Below are positions 51,924 through 64,000 of a stretch of 64,000 nucleotides of DNA, one piece after another. The stretch's first letter is position 1; each line of letters starts with the position of its first letter. This DNA comes from CAVPMW01 sp963706515. GTDB lineage: Bacteria; Chloroflexota; Anaerolineae; Anaerolineales; UBA4823. Location: assembly GCA_963706515.1 (NCBI GenBank), contig CAVPMW010000017.1, positions 124,001 through 188,000 of the forward strand, read 5' to 3'. The position numbers were made by a program, and so were the translations under genes. The notes under the pieces were generated by a model. That model was not told where the DNA came from, did not search any database, and saw nothing but the letters and a program-made list of their open reading frames with translations.

Positions 51924-52703
51924 ATGAACCAGATCCACAATTTGTTGCAAAAATCCACGATCTTATTGGCGGCATTCAGCATGCTGGTCGCATGTACGCC
52001 GCGTGTCACTGAAATCCCACCCTTGCCTACTGCCCGTGTCCAGGTTACCCCGCCGGAAATTACTCCAACCGTGCCTGAGGTAGCAATTACGACTATAAGC
52101 CCAATACCCCCGACGCCGACCAGCACTGGAACAGCGAACAGCGCCTGGATAGAAGTTCAAGAAGAAGGTTACGGGTACAGCCTGGCAGTGCCTTGCTGGT
52201 GGGTGGTATATAAGCCCAGCCTGGAAGGGTATAACCGGGCGCTTACCCTGCACAGCTACGACGAAGCTTTCTTCAATTCGCATTCCACCAAGGGTCAATG
52301 GACCGGCGGAGAGGCACCGGACGGAGCGATTAAGATCGATCTGGCTGGCCTGGAAAACATCGATCCGAGTCTATCCACAGCCGAGGCGGCTAAACAATCT
52401 CTGACTGGCGAAGAGCAGGTGGTGGAAAGCACGGAAGAAATGAGACTGGGGCAAAACCAGGTCATACTGGCGCACATCTTTTCCAGGAATGATTTGATGA
52501 CAGATTTCCCCACGTTTGTTTTTCGTTTAGCTCCGGAAAAATTGCTCGTCGTTAATGTTTATCCACCCAAGGCGACCACATCTGCAGATGCACAGGCAAT
52601 CCTGGCTTCGCTTGCGCTATCGCCTGCCGAACACGCGAGAATCCCCGCCCAACCGCCTTCGCCAGCCATCATTCCGACACCCGAAAGTTGCCAGGCGCCG
52701 TAA
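51924..52703 (+). CDS. Lipoprotein of unknown function
   Basis: A 259-residue lipoprotein: signal peptide with lipobox LVACT near residue 24, a Thr/Pro-rich linker, then a domain from about residue 70 (SYDEAFFNSHSTKGQW ... GAIKIDLAGLE). ATG at 51924 follows AAGGAGGTGATAG, a strong ribosome site. A similar region (EVQEEGYGYSLAVPCWW) recurs in unnamed Chloroflexota surface proteins as I recall, but no function is recognised. No catalytic motif is visible. Confidence 0.8.
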   Translation: MNQIHNLLQKSTILLAAFSMLVACTPRVTEIPPLPTARVQVTPPEITPTVPEVAITTISPIPPTPTSTGTANSAWIEVQEEGYGYSLAVPCWWVVYKPSLEGYNRALTLHSYDEAFFNSHSTKGQWTGGEAPDGAIKIDLAGLENIDPSLSTAEAAKQSLTGEEQVVESTEEMRLGQNQVILAHIFSRNDLMTDFPTFVFRLAPEKLLVVNVYPPKATTSADAQAILASLALSPAEHARIPAQPPSPAIIPTPESCQAP

Positions 52704-52792
52704 GAGGGTTCATAATCAAGTAAAATATTATTCGCAGTGGAATGTAATCGTAGATTCCCGAAGTAAGGTATCGTTCGTAGCGGAGCGGTTGA

Positions 52793-53623
52793 ATGACCAA
52801 GATCACGAATAACTCCGGCTTGGCACCTGTCAACAATGCGCTTTTCAATTACGAGGTTGGTGGCATGGGCGAACCATTTGTGATGATCCATGCCGGTGTG
52901 GCTGATAGCCGCCAGTGGAACAACGAGTTTTCACATTTTGGGGATCATTACCGGGTTATCCGCTACGATATGCGCGGCTACGGGATGAGTGAACCGGTCC
53001 CTGGCGAGTACAGCCACCTCCAGGATTTGATTGCACTGCTGGATTACCTGCAAATCGATCGCCCACTCGTAGTCATGGGATGCTCTATGGGAGGCGGAGT
53101 GGCTATGAATCTGGCACTGACCAGGCCATCCATGGTTAAGGCATTGATCCTGGTGGACTCTGGTCCGCCTGGTCTGGAGCTGGATATGCCCGCGCTCCCA
53201 AAGTTTGCCGATGCGGAGAAAGCATACGAGACCGGCGACCTCGACTTAGTCGCTGAGATTGAGACGCAAATCTGGTTCGACGGCATGGGTCGCACATCCG
53301 CCCAGGTGAATCAAGCTATGCGAGGGCTGGTTTATGAAATGGATCGAAATGCGCTTTCACTTGAAGTGAAACAACTTGGCAAACGCCTCCCTGACACCCC
53401 GGTCCCGGCGGTAGAGCGCTTGAACGAGCTACAGATCCCGGTGCTTGTCATCGTCGGGGAATACGACACGCCCTACATGCAGGCTGCAGCGAATTATATG
53501 GTTGATAAGATCCCTTCCGCTCGGAAAGTCGTAATCGACGACGCTGCCCACCTGCCTAATTTGGATCACCCGGCGAAATTCCAGCATATCGTTTCATCAT
53601 TTCTATTAGGGTTATCTTCTTGA
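52793..53623 (+). CDS. Alpha/beta hydrolase
   Basis: A 276-residue alpha/beta-fold hydrolase. The nucleophile elbow is MGCSMGGGVA (GCSMGG), the lid and helices follow, and the catalytic His is in IDDAAHLPNLDHP; the acid is likely in GEYDTPYM. This layout suits esterases, haloalkane-dehalogenase-like or carboxylesterase enzymes. The ATG at 52793 has no strong ribosome site. It is the last gene before the palindromic repeats. Confidence 0.88.
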   Translation: MTKITNNSGLAPVNNALFNYEVGGMGEPFVMIHAGVADSRQWNNEFSHFGDHYRVIRYDMRGYGMSEPVPGEYSHLQDLIALLDYLQIDRPLVVMGCSMGGGVAMNLALTRPSMVKALILVDSGPPGLELDMPALPKFADAEKAYETGDLDLVAEIETQIWFDGMGRTSAQVNQAMRGLVYEMDRNALSLEVKQLGKRLPDTPVPAVERLNELQIPVLVIVGEYDTPYMQAAANYMVDKIPSARKVVIDDAAHLPNLDHPAKFQHIVSSFLLGLSS

Positions 53624-53627
53624 AATT

Positions 53628-53679
53628 AGTGTTCCGTCACACCTGATTATTTAGAAAGAATAGGCAGAGACGGAACACT
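53628..53679. repeat. Inverted repeat, 11-base arms
   Basis: AGTGTTCCGTC and its exact complement flank a 30-base A/T-rich loop, starting 5 bases after the hydrolase stop. The long loop is unusual for a terminator. Confidence 0.6.
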
Positions 53680-53683
53680 TTAA

Positions 53684-53740
53684 GCTTTGTCCAGGCATTG
53701 GAGCTCAGACTTCAAATTCAACTTTGAGCCTGGACAAAGC
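53684..53740. repeat. Inverted repeat, 13-base arms
   Basis: GCTTTGTCCAGGC and its exact complement flank a 31-base loop. It directly follows the previous inverted repeat, and AGAACACT recurs at 53743-53750. The pair may be remnants of a mobile element or a regulatory structure. Confidence 0.6.
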
Positions 53741-53862
53741 ACTAGAACACTTGACTTATTTGAATATTATTGCCACCAAACAACTCAGTAGAGCCGGCCT
53801 GCCCTTGCAGCGAAAATGGATGTTTGTCCACACAAGCGGGCTGCTCGGTTAGAGGCAGATCA

Positions 53863-54243
53863 ATGAGCGAGAAACGGTATTTCACCCTGGAAGAGGCCAA
53901 TGCAGCCCTGGCGTCCATCCGGCCTATGGTGGAGCGGATCCTGGAAATTCGTGGCTCGGTAATCGAAAAACAGCCCCAGGTATGGCCCGTATTAGAAAGC
54001 GCCGCGGGCAATGGCGGCAACATTCAAGCCAGCCAGATGGCTTTTGAGTTCAACGAGCTGGACGGGCTGGTCCACCAGGTACAGGCAACCGGGGCTGAGC
54101 TTAAGGATATCAACAATGGACTGGTGGATTTCCCTGCCTGGCGGGAGGGGCGGGAGGTCTACCTGTGCTGGAAGTACGGTGAAGAGGACATCCGGTTCTG
54201 GCACGAGCTAGAAGCCGGGTTCGCCGGGCGCCAGGAGCTGTAA
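53863..54243 (+). CDS. DUF2203 family protein
   Basis: A 126-residue DUF2203 protein starting MSEKRYFTLEEANAALASIR, with FNELDGLVHQVQATGAELKD, GLVDFPAWREGREVYLCWK and the terminal WHELEAGFAGRQ of the family. The HHE-like pattern (conserved His and Glu residues) suggests metal binding; the function is unknown. A longer reading from 53770 is in-frame but its first 31 residues look non-coding. It lies 56 bases upstream of the rRNA promoter. Confidence 0.88.
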   Translation: MSEKRYFTLEEANAALASIRPMVERILEIRGSVIEKQPQVWPVLESAAGNGGNIQASQMAFEFNELDGLVHQVQATGAELKDINNGLVDFPAWREGREVYLCWKYGEEDIRFWHELEAGFAGRQEL

Positions 54244-54298
54244 AGGCTCAGCCCAGGGAGATATTGGGTTATACAGGCAAAATGATGGGGATTTCTCC

Positions 54299-54326
54299 TT
54301 GACAAGAAAAGCATATAAGGTATAAT
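54299..54326 (+). promoter_or_regulatory. rRNA promoter P1
   Basis: TTGACA, 16 bases, TATAAT, about 290 bases upstream of 16S. It is the first of two promoters in the 374-base stretch from 54244 to 54617. Confidence 0.75.
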
Positions 54327-54436
54327 CACCTATTGCTTCTGCAACATCGAGATCTCACCTCAAACAGGTAGATCGATAACAACATCATAGACGCCTCTGC
54401 GTCAATGACCAAAGCCAACACGGTTGTCGGTCAGAG

Positions 54437-54461
54437 GCCGATGTCTTACGTAGACATCGGC
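54437..54461 (+). repeat. Hairpin in the rRNA leader between P1 and P2
   Basis: A perfect 10-base stem GCCGATGTCT/AGACATCGGC with loop TACGT, followed by GTTTAGTCT. It may terminate P1 transcripts early or be part of an antitermination leader; both are inference. Confidence 0.55.
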
Positions 54462-54479
54462 GTTTAGTCTCTAAATACC

Positions 54480-54508
54480 TTGACAGGCATCCCTGGGGCT
54501 GATAAAAT
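54480..54508 (+). promoter_or_regulatory. rRNA promoter P2
   Basis: TTGACA, 17 bases, TAAAAT. It is 110 bases upstream of 16S, so two tandem promoters drive the rRNA operon. Confidence 0.75.
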
Positions 54509-54525
54509 CCAGCCCGCTTTGTTGA

Positions 54526-54560
54526 CAGCACCTTAACAACTGAAAAGTGATAGGAAGACA
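54526..54560 (+). promoter_or_regulatory. 16S pre-rRNA processing stem, 5' arm
   Basis: This stretch is complementary (few mismatches) to 56229-56262 downstream of 16S, forming the long stem that RNase III cuts to release pre-16S. The shared core ACCTTAACAAC..TGATAGGAAG on one side meets CTTCCTATCA..TTGCTAAGGT on the other. Confidence 0.7.
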
Positions 54561-54617
54561 AGCCTAAACAATTCCAGTAATCCGTGACCTTAAAGTATCG
54601 CAAGATACAAAAAAATT

Positions 54618-56118
<1,501 letters not shown>

Positions 56119-56269
56119 CTAAGGAGTCTCGAGCAGTAATCTAGCACCCTAGTGGTACGGATTTCCGCTCTACGCTCCTGTTCTAAGCGGTCTTACAGCG
56201 GTGTGAGACCGGCTGGAATGTTTGAACTGCTTCCTATCACTTCTCAGTTGCTAAGGTCTGCGCCTGGAC

Positions 56270-56343
<74 letters not shown>

Positions 56344-56360
56344 CTCTCTGCAGGTTGCCT

Positions 56361-56433
56361 GGGGATGTAGCTCAGCTGGGAGAGCGCCGCCTTTGCAAGG
56401 CGGATGTCAGGGGTTCGAGTCCCCTCATCTCCA
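56361..56433 (+). tRNA. trnA: tRNA-Ala (TGC)
   Basis: Acceptor GGGGATG/CATCTCC (one G-T pair), D-arm TAGCTCAGCTGGGAGAGC, anticodon stem-loop GCCTTTGCAAGGC (TGC), T-arm GGGGTTCGAGTCCCC. No encoded CCA. It follows tRNA-Ile by 17 bases. Confidence 0.95.
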
Positions 56434-56521
56434 CCTGACTGCAAGTTTGGAGAACATGAGAAAGAGTTTGAGCGAAGAGTACGCAGCCTAAAAATCAAGA
56501 GCCATATCGCTAGGGAGAATC

Positions 56522-56547
56522 ACAGCCCGGCGGATTGGCCGGGCTGT
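56522..56547 (+). repeat. Hairpin in the tRNA-Ala/23S spacer
   Basis: ACAGCCCGG pairs exactly with CCGGGCTGT around CGGATTGG. It is part of the 287-base spacer, which otherwise shows only a 23S processing arm at its end. Confidence 0.6.
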
Positions 56548-56662
56548 CTTGTCGATAAACAGCATACGGGTTGAACGTCAAGCGGTAGCCCTGATCTAGC
56601 GATGAGGGATACCGGTCGGCGGTCAACCGCCCGGGTGGAAACGATCTCACCCGCAGAACCTT

Positions 56663-56714
56663 ACCAACTGAATAGGCGCAAAAAATATAAAGCGAAAAGT
56701 TTCGATTTCTCCGC
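56663..56714 (+). promoter_or_regulatory. 23S pre-rRNA processing stem, 5' arm
   Basis: Complementary, with bulges, to 59692-59732 after 23S (for example CCAACTGAATA/TATTCAGTTGG and TCTCCGC/GCGGAGA). This is the RNase III stem around 23S. Confidence 0.65.
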
Positions 56715-56720
56715 ATCACA

Positions 56721-59690
<2,970 letters not shown>

Positions 59691-59755
59691 TGCGGAGAAC
59701 TCGATACTTTTCGCAATAGCTTATTCAGTTGGAAGATTAACATCGTAGATAAAGT

Positions 59756-59876
59756 CTCTTGGTGATTGGAGCGACAGGGGTACACCCGGCCACATCCCGA
59801 ACCCGGTCGTTAAGCCTGCCAGCGCCGATGGTACTTGGGGGGCGACCCCCCGGAAGAGTAGGTCATTGCCAAGAGA
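59756..59876 (+). rRNA. rrf: 5S ribosomal RNA
   Basis: Helix I is formed by TCTCTTGG and CCAAGAGA; the core contains CACATCCCGAACCCGG and GGTACTTGGGG, as in bacterial 5S. Ends are set by helix I and approximate. It completes the 16S-tRNA-tRNA-23S-5S operon. Confidence 0.92.
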
Positions 59877-59895
59877 CTTTTCTTATTTAAATAAT

Positions 59896-59924
59896 TTGAC
59901 ACAATATTCTTAATCCGCTATAAT
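59896..59924 (+). promoter_or_regulatory. rpsU promoter
   Basis: TTGACA, 17 bases, TATAAT, 20 bases after 5S and 200 bases before rpsU. The 247-base stretch 59877-60123 holds this promoter and a leader; no longer gene is visible. Confidence 0.75.
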
Positions 59925-60123
59925 TATTGTGCGTCGCGGGCCTGCTCTACCATATCGCTGCTGAAAAGGAGAGAGCCTATTCTAGGACGATCGTTGTAAT
60001 CGAGCAAAGTCGCTTGTTTCCGCTCGGCAGCGTCCTCCGCGAATGCATGCCGATTTTTTTATTTTCGGCGAGTTGAAGTGAGTTCGTCTGATTTTATGCG
60101 CGTACGGGAAGGAGGTGAACAAG

Positions 60124-60321
60124 TTGGCATCTGTAACACTGCGTCCGAATGAATCCCAGGATCAGCTACTGCGCCGCTTTCGCAAAAAAGTAGCCAAAAG
60201 CGGCATCCTCAGCACCGTACGCCGCAAGCGTTGGTACGTCTCGAAGAGTGAATTGCGCCGCATCCAAAAGAAGAAGGCGATCCGCCGAATGAAACGCCGC
60301 CAGCAGGTGGATACGGAGTAG
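60124..60321 (+). CDS. rpsU: 30S ribosomal protein S21
   Basis: A 65-residue basic S21: ASVTLRPNESQDQLLRRFRK ... RKRWYVSKSELRRIQKKKAI. The start is TTG at 60124, 8 bases after a perfect AAGGAGG; a GTG at 60115 overlaps that ribosome site and is unlikely. The protein helps position mRNA on the small subunit. It has its own promoter after the rRNA operon. Confidence 0.93.
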   Translation: MASVTLRPNESQDQLLRRFRKKVAKSGILSTVRRKRWYVSKSELRRIQKKKAIRRMKRRQQVDTE

Positions 60322-60441
60322 GTTTCTTCATTAGATTAAGGCTGTAGTATGTGTTATTCGCAACCTGTATGTAAGGATGTAAGGCAGCTGGTTTTTTCGT
60401 AGAACAATCGTTAACCCGATTATCGATTTGCGGAGGATTTG

Positions 60442-60699
60442 ATGGCAAAAGACGAAGATAAGATTCAGGTCGAAGGAGTTGTTATTGAGGCCCTTCCAGC
60501 CACCCAGTTCAAGGTCCGCCTTGAAAATGGGCACGAAGTGCTGGCATATCTTTCGGGAAAAATGCGCAAGTATTACATCCGCATCCTCCTGGGCGACCGG
60601 GTGAGGGTGGAGATGTCTCCTTACGATTTGACTCGCGGACGGATCGTTTACCGCCATAGGACGCACGCCGAAATTCCTGAAGGCACAGCCGTCGAGTAA
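60442..60699 (+). CDS. infA: Translation initiation factor IF-1
   Basis: An 85-residue OB-fold IF-1: DKIQVEGVVIEALPATQFKV, VRLENGHEVLAYLSGKMRK, IRILLGDRVRVEMSPYDLTR and GRIVYRHR. The family blocks the A-site during initiation. ATG at 60442 follows GGAGG; a TTG 3 bases upstream is not preferred. It is slightly longer than the usual 72 residues. It follows rpsU by 120 bases and ends before a bidirectional terminator. Confidence 0.96.
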   Translation: MAKDEDKIQVEGVVIEALPATQFKVRLENGHEVLAYLSGKMRKYYIRILLGDRVRVEMSPYDLTRGRIVYRHRTHAEIPEGTAVE

Positions 60700-60750
60700 A
60701 TGGCAGTTGAACTTATCTTCTCTAAGCTAATCCCTGCTTTCTAATAAAGT

Positions 60751-60781
60751 AAGGGCCTCTGTAGTGACACCAGAGGCCCTT
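60751..60781. terminator. Bidirectional terminator
   Basis: AAGGGCCTCTG pairs exactly with CAGAGGCCCTT around TAGTGACAC, with T (or A on the other strand) residues beyond. It separates infA from the convergent DHOD-like gene. Confidence 0.85.
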
Positions 60782-60806
60782 TTGATTCTGTCTAAGCGGT
60801 AAGAGC

Positions 60807-61796
60807 TCAGTAAGAGTTCAATACCTGGATGTAATTGGCTCGCTCGAATGCAGCCGGCTCGGCGACTGCACGCTGGCTCATGCTCCCTTTCATCTGGTCG
60901 ACAGAGATATATTCGTGCTCTTCCATCCATGTGTTCAATTCAGCCAGCATGCCTGCCGCGCGCTGAGCCCCATTCTGCAGCAGCTCTGAGGCGCTCATGG
61001 CAACACTTGCCCCTGCCATCAGCGCTTTGACCATGTCTTCACCGGTATGGATACCGCTCGTCAGGGCAAGGTCTGCCTGGACGCGCCCATACAGGATGGC
61101 GATCCAGCGCAGAGGTAAGCGCAGCTCGTTAGAATTGCTCAGTACAAGATTGGGGACGATCTCGAGCTCTTCCAGGTCGAAGTCGGGCTGGTAAAAGCGG
61201 TTGAAAAGGACAAGGCCGCGCGCTCCAGCCGAGACCAGGCGTTGAGCGAAATTCGGCAGGGCAGAGAAGAATGGGCTGAGCTTGACTGCCAGCGGGATGT
61301 GGACCTGGCGGGCAACATCGTAAACCAGGTTGCTGTACATATCCTCCACCTCGCTGCTGGTCAGCGCCGGGTCGGTAGCCAGATAATACAGGTTCAGCTC
61401 CAAACCATCTGCGCCTGCCTCCTCGATTTTGCGGGCGTAGTCCACCCAACCCCCGCTGGTAACCCCGTTCAGGCTGCCCAGGACGGGGATTGACAGTGCT
61501 TTCTTCAGCTTTGTTAACTGCTCCAGATAGGTTTCCGGACCGATGCTGTACAAGCCATAATCGGGCAAGAAATTCATGGCTTCGGCAGTAATCTCGGACC
61601 CTCGCTCCAGGTCACGGTGCAATTTTAAGCTATCGCTGATAATCTGCTCTTCGAACAGCGAATACATCACCACTGCGGAGACGCCGGCTTCTTCCAGCTT
61701 TTGCGCCATGTCCACCTTTTTAGACAACGGGGAAGCGGAGGCCACGAGCGGGTTCTTCAAATTTAAGCCAAGATAGGTAGTTGACAGGTCAACCAT
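60807..61796 (-). CDS. Dihydroorotate-dehydrogenase-like flavoprotein
   Basis: A 329-residue FMN-binding TIM-barrel protein of the DHOD class: LKNPLVASASPLSKKVDMAQ, VLGSLNGVTSGGWVDYA, LELNLYYLATDP, VKLSPFFSALPNFAQRLV and a C-terminal GGI-like phosphate site (LTSGIHTGEDMVKALMAGAS). True pyrimidine DHODs carry Asn/Ser/Lys catalytic residues that are only partly matched, and this gene is adjacent to nifJ (35 bases), which suggests a redox role with ferredoxin rather than pyrimidine synthesis. The reaction is not known. Confidence 0.85.
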   Translation of the reverse strand: MVDLSTTYLGLNLKNPLVASASPLSKKVDMAQKLEEAGVSAVVMYSLFEEQIISDSLKLHRDLERGSEITAEAMNFLPDYGLYSIGPETYLEQLTKLKKALSIPVLGSLNGVTSGGWVDYARKIEEAGADGLELNLYYLATDPALTSSEVEDMYSNLVYDVARQVHIPLAVKLSPFFSALPNFAQRLVSAGARGLVLFNRFYQPDFDLEELEIVPNLVLSNSNELRLPLRWIAILYGRVQADLALTSGIHTGEDMVKALMAGASVAMSASELLQNGAQRAAGMLAELNTWMEEHEYISVDQMKGSMSQRAVAEPAAFERANYIQVLNSY

Positions 61797-61831
61797 ATCT
61801 GATTCCTCTCATTTATGTTTTGTGGTTCCGT

Positions 61832-64000
61832 TCACTCATTCGTTTTTTCTTGCCCGTTACTACCGTTCCCGGCGGGCTCGTAATGCATAGCAGCTAACTG
61901 CTGGTAGAGTCCCCAGCGACTCTTTACGTCACTGCGGGCTTTCTGCATCAGCTCTTCGGCTCGAGTTTCATCACTCTGCAGAAGCATGCGGTAGCGTGAC
62001 TCGTTATAGGCATATTCCTCCACCGAGATCGACGGTTCTTTAGAATCGATCGACAGGGGATTTTTTCCCTCTGCGGCCAGAGCAGGGTTGTATCGGTAGA
62101 GCGGCCACACGCCGGACTGCACAGCCAGCTTCTGCTGGTCGAGACCTTTGCGTAAATCATATCCATGGTTGATACAGTGGCTGTAGGCTATGATCAGCGA
62201 CGGTCCATTGTAAGCATCGGCTTCAACGAAAGCGTTCAGCGTCTGCTGGTCGCTGGAGCCCATTGCAATCCGGGCAACATAAACATAGCCGTACGCCATG
62301 GCGATCATCCCAAGATCCTTCTTGGGCGTCCCCTTTCCTTGAGCAGCAAATTTTGCCACCGCTGCGCGCGGAGTCGATTTTGACGCCTGACCGCCGGTAT
62401 TTGAATACAATTCGGTATCCAGAACCAGGATGTTGACGTTGCGTCCGGTAGCCAGCACGTGGTCCAGCCCGCCATATCCGATGTCATATGCCCAGCCGTC
62501 GCCGCCGATAATCCACACACTCTTGCGCACGAGCAAATCGGCAATCGAGGCCAGGTCTTGCGCCAGGGGGTCAGGAGAGGTTTGCAGCTGTGCTTTGAGC
62601 AAGGCCACACGCTCGCGCTGTGCCTGGATGCCAGCCTCATCGAGCTGCACCGCGTCCAACAATTCGGATACCAGCTGTTCCCCGACCAGCGCAGAAAACC
62701 TGGGAAGCAGCTCGCGTGCATACTCGCCTTGCTTATCCAGGGATAGACGCATCCCAAGACCGAACTCGGCATTATCTTCGAACAAGGAGTTGGACCAGGA
62801 CGGGCCGCGACCTTCTTTATTCTTGGACCAGGGGGTCGTCGGGAGATTTGCGCCGTAGATCGAAGAGCATCCAGTAGCATTGGCGATGATAATCCGATCG
62901 CCGAAGAGCTGGCTCAGCAGCTTCAGGTATGGAGTTTCTCCGCACCCGCCGCACGCCCCCGAGAACTCAAAGAGGGGTTGGAGCAGCTGAGAATTCTTCA
63001 CCACTTTGGGGTTGATTAAGGTTCGATCCAGCTCCGGTAAGGATAGGAAGTAATCCCACTTGACTGCTTCCTGGGCGCGGACCGGCGGCTGTGAAGTCAT
63101 ATTCACTGCTTTGCGACCAACCTGCTGCTTGTCCTTCGCCGGGCAGACCTCCACACACAGCCCACACCCGGTGCAGTCTTCAGGAGCGATTGCCAGGGTA
63201 TAAGCCATGTCCGGATACTCTTTCCAGCGGGCAGGGCGCGACTCCCAGCCTGCAGGCGCCTGTGCCAGCAGTGAGGGATCGTAAATTTTTTCCCGGATAA
63301 CCGCATGCGGGCAGACAAAACAGCATTTTCCGCACTGGATGCACAGGTCGGGCTCCCACCTGGGTATCTCGAGGGTAATATTGCGTTTTTCCCATTGGGT
63401 CGTCGCGGAGGGGTATGTCCCATCGACAGGCAATGCGCTGACCGGAATGCTATCGCCATCGTAAGCGATAATCGGGGCGAGGACGTCCTTTACAAACGCG
63501 GGCGCCTGGTCGGGCACGGGTGAGCGGCGGGCGAGCTTGCTCGAAGCCAGCTCGGGTACCTTCACTTCATGCAGGTTAGCCAGAGTGCTGTCGACTGCAT
63601 CGTAGTTCTGTTTGACGACGATATCACCGCGTTTCCCATAGGTCTTCTTGATAGCTTTCTTGATCTCGGTGATAGCCTGCTCGCGAGGCAGGATTCCGCT
63701 GATCGCAAAAAAGCAGGTCTGCATGATGGTATTGATCCGCCCGCCCATTCCGGTCTTTTGGGCGACTTCGTAAGCATCGATGACATAGAAGCGCAATTTC
63801 TTCTCGATAATCGCACGCTGTGTCTCGACAGGCAGTTGATCCCAAACCTCATCCGGACCGAAGAGGGAATTGAGCAGGAAAACCGCCCCGGGTTGAGCGT
63901 ACTTCAGAATGTCGTAGCGCTCGAGGAAGGAAAAGCTGTGACAGGCGACGAAATTTGCTTTACTGATAGATACGGCGCCCGGATCGGTTTGGGTCCGAAG
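61832..64000 (-). CDS. nifJ: Pyruvate:ferredoxin oxidoreductase, C-terminal part (partial)
   Basis: The 5' end runs off the window; the last 722 residues are seen in one intact frame. Pyruvate + CoA is oxidised to acetyl-CoA with reduction of ferredoxin. Seen: the domain III gamma part (VACHSFSFLERYDILKYAQP), two [4Fe-4S] motifs (CIQCGKCCFVCPHAV and CTGCGLCVEVCPA), the proximal cluster CGGCGETPYLK, and the TPP domain GGDGWAYDIGYGGLDHVLAT ... NTGGQASKSTPRAA. The gene extends beyond 64000. It is followed by the DHOD-like gene on the same strand. Confidence 0.95.
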   Translation of the reverse strand, partial: LRTQTDPGAVSISKANFVACHSFSFLERYDILKYAQPGAVFLLNSLFGPDEVWDQLPVETQRAIIEKKLRFYVIDAYEVAQKTGMGGRINTIMQTCFFAISGILPREQAITEIKKAIKKTYGKRGDIVVKQNYDAVDSTLANLHEVKVPELASSKLARRSPVPDQAPAFVKDVLAPIIAYDGDSIPVSALPVDGTYPSATTQWEKRNITLEIPRWEPDLCIQCGKCCFVCPHAVIREKIYDPSLLAQAPAGWESRPARWKEYPDMAYTLAIAPEDCTGCGLCVEVCPAKDKQQVGRKAVNMTSQPPVRAQEAVKWDYFLSLPELDRTLINPKVVKNSQLLQPLFEFSGACGGCGETPYLKLLSQLFGDRIIIANATGCSSIYGANLPTTPWSKNKEGRGPSWSNSLFEDNAEFGLGMRLSLDKQGEYARELLPRFSALVGEQLVSELLDAVQLDEAGIQAQRERVALLKAQLQTSPDPLAQDLASIADLLVRKSVWIIGGDGWAYDIGYGGLDHVLATGRNVNILVLDTELYSNTGGQASKSTPRAAVAKFAAQGKGTPKKDLGMIAMAYGYVYVARIAMGSSDQQTLNAFVEADAYNGPSLIIAYSHCINHGYDLRKGLDQQKLAVQSGVWPLYRYNPALAAEGKNPLSIDSKEPSISVEEYAYNESRYRMLLQSDETRAEELMQKARSDVKSRWGLYQQLAAMHYEPAGNGSNGQEKTNE

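Overview
The window looks like a chromosomal segment of a strictly or facultatively anaerobic Chloroflexota bacterium, most likely class Anaerolineae. Reasons: a complete rRNA operon of non-proteobacterial type, pyruvate:ferredoxin oxidoreductase, several Ser/Thr kinases joined to beta-propellers, many small lipoproteins with Pro/Thr-rich linkers, and a Gram-positive-like gene order (Gls24-FakA-DegV-RecG-CoaD; rpmH-rnpA-yidD-yidC-jag). The class assignment is inference; the 16S at 54618-56118 would settle it.

Layout. 1-7.5 kb: tail of signal peptidase I, an acyl-CoA dehydrogenase/acyl-CoA ligase pair, an ABC-F ATPase with a possible attenuator leader, an SDR oxidoreductase, a coiled-coil protein and coaD. 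7.5-13.8 kb: recG, degV, a fakA-like gene and gls24 on the minus strand, diverging from rpmB. 13.8-17.8 kb: a membrane Ser/Thr kinase, a Ca2+/H+ exchanger, SH3-type and DUF971 proteins, and a LuxR-type response regulator. 17.9-23.9 kb: a six-gene signalling operon (kinase-PQQ propeller, PP2C phosphatase, J-domain/VWA protein, zinc-ribbon/FHA protein, small conserved protein, PhoB-type regulator). 23.9-30.2 kb: inositol-phosphatase-like enzyme, amidohydrolase-CYTH fusion, cinA, FAD oxidoreductase, ornithine-cyclodeaminase-like enzyme. 30.2-36.4 kb: a branched-chain amino-acid ABC transporter operon livKHMGF. 36.6-41.9 kb: membrane protein, gyrB, kinase-TolB propeller protein. 42.0-46.6 kb: an envelope O-acylation operon. 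46.7-53.6 kb: folD, rpmH, rnpA, yidD, a PQQ lipoprotein, yidC, jag, tRNA-Glu, a lipoprotein and a hydrolase. 53.8-60.7 kb: DUF2203 gene, 16S-tRNA-Ile-tRNA-Ala-23S-5S operon with tandem promoters, rpsU, infA. 60.8-64 kb: a DHOD-like enzyme and nifJ, which runs off the window.

The most interesting system is the minus-strand operon 46586-41996: lipoprotein, a 41-residue membrane microprotein, an MBOAT acyltransferase, a membrane SGNH protein, an SGNH lipoprotein and an acyl-carrier protein. It has the logic of the Gram-positive Dlt machinery (DltB, DltD, DltC), and the microprotein ends in a Tyr-x-x-Phe tail like DltX, but no DltA-type adenylating enzyme is next to it. I infer a surface-polymer or lipid O-acylation machine of unknown substrate.

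A second theme is sequence integrity. Eleven genes (acyl-CoA ligase, ABC-F, J-VWA, kinase-PQQ, IMPase-like, amidohydrolase, livF, livG, livM, livH, livK) plus jag are split by single-base indels. Thirteen of the fourteen are +1 insertions, and in every case removing them restores one full-length family-typical protein. This resembles uncorrected insertion-type sequencing errors more than gene decay. I annotate these genes at full length and give the frameshift position in each entry.
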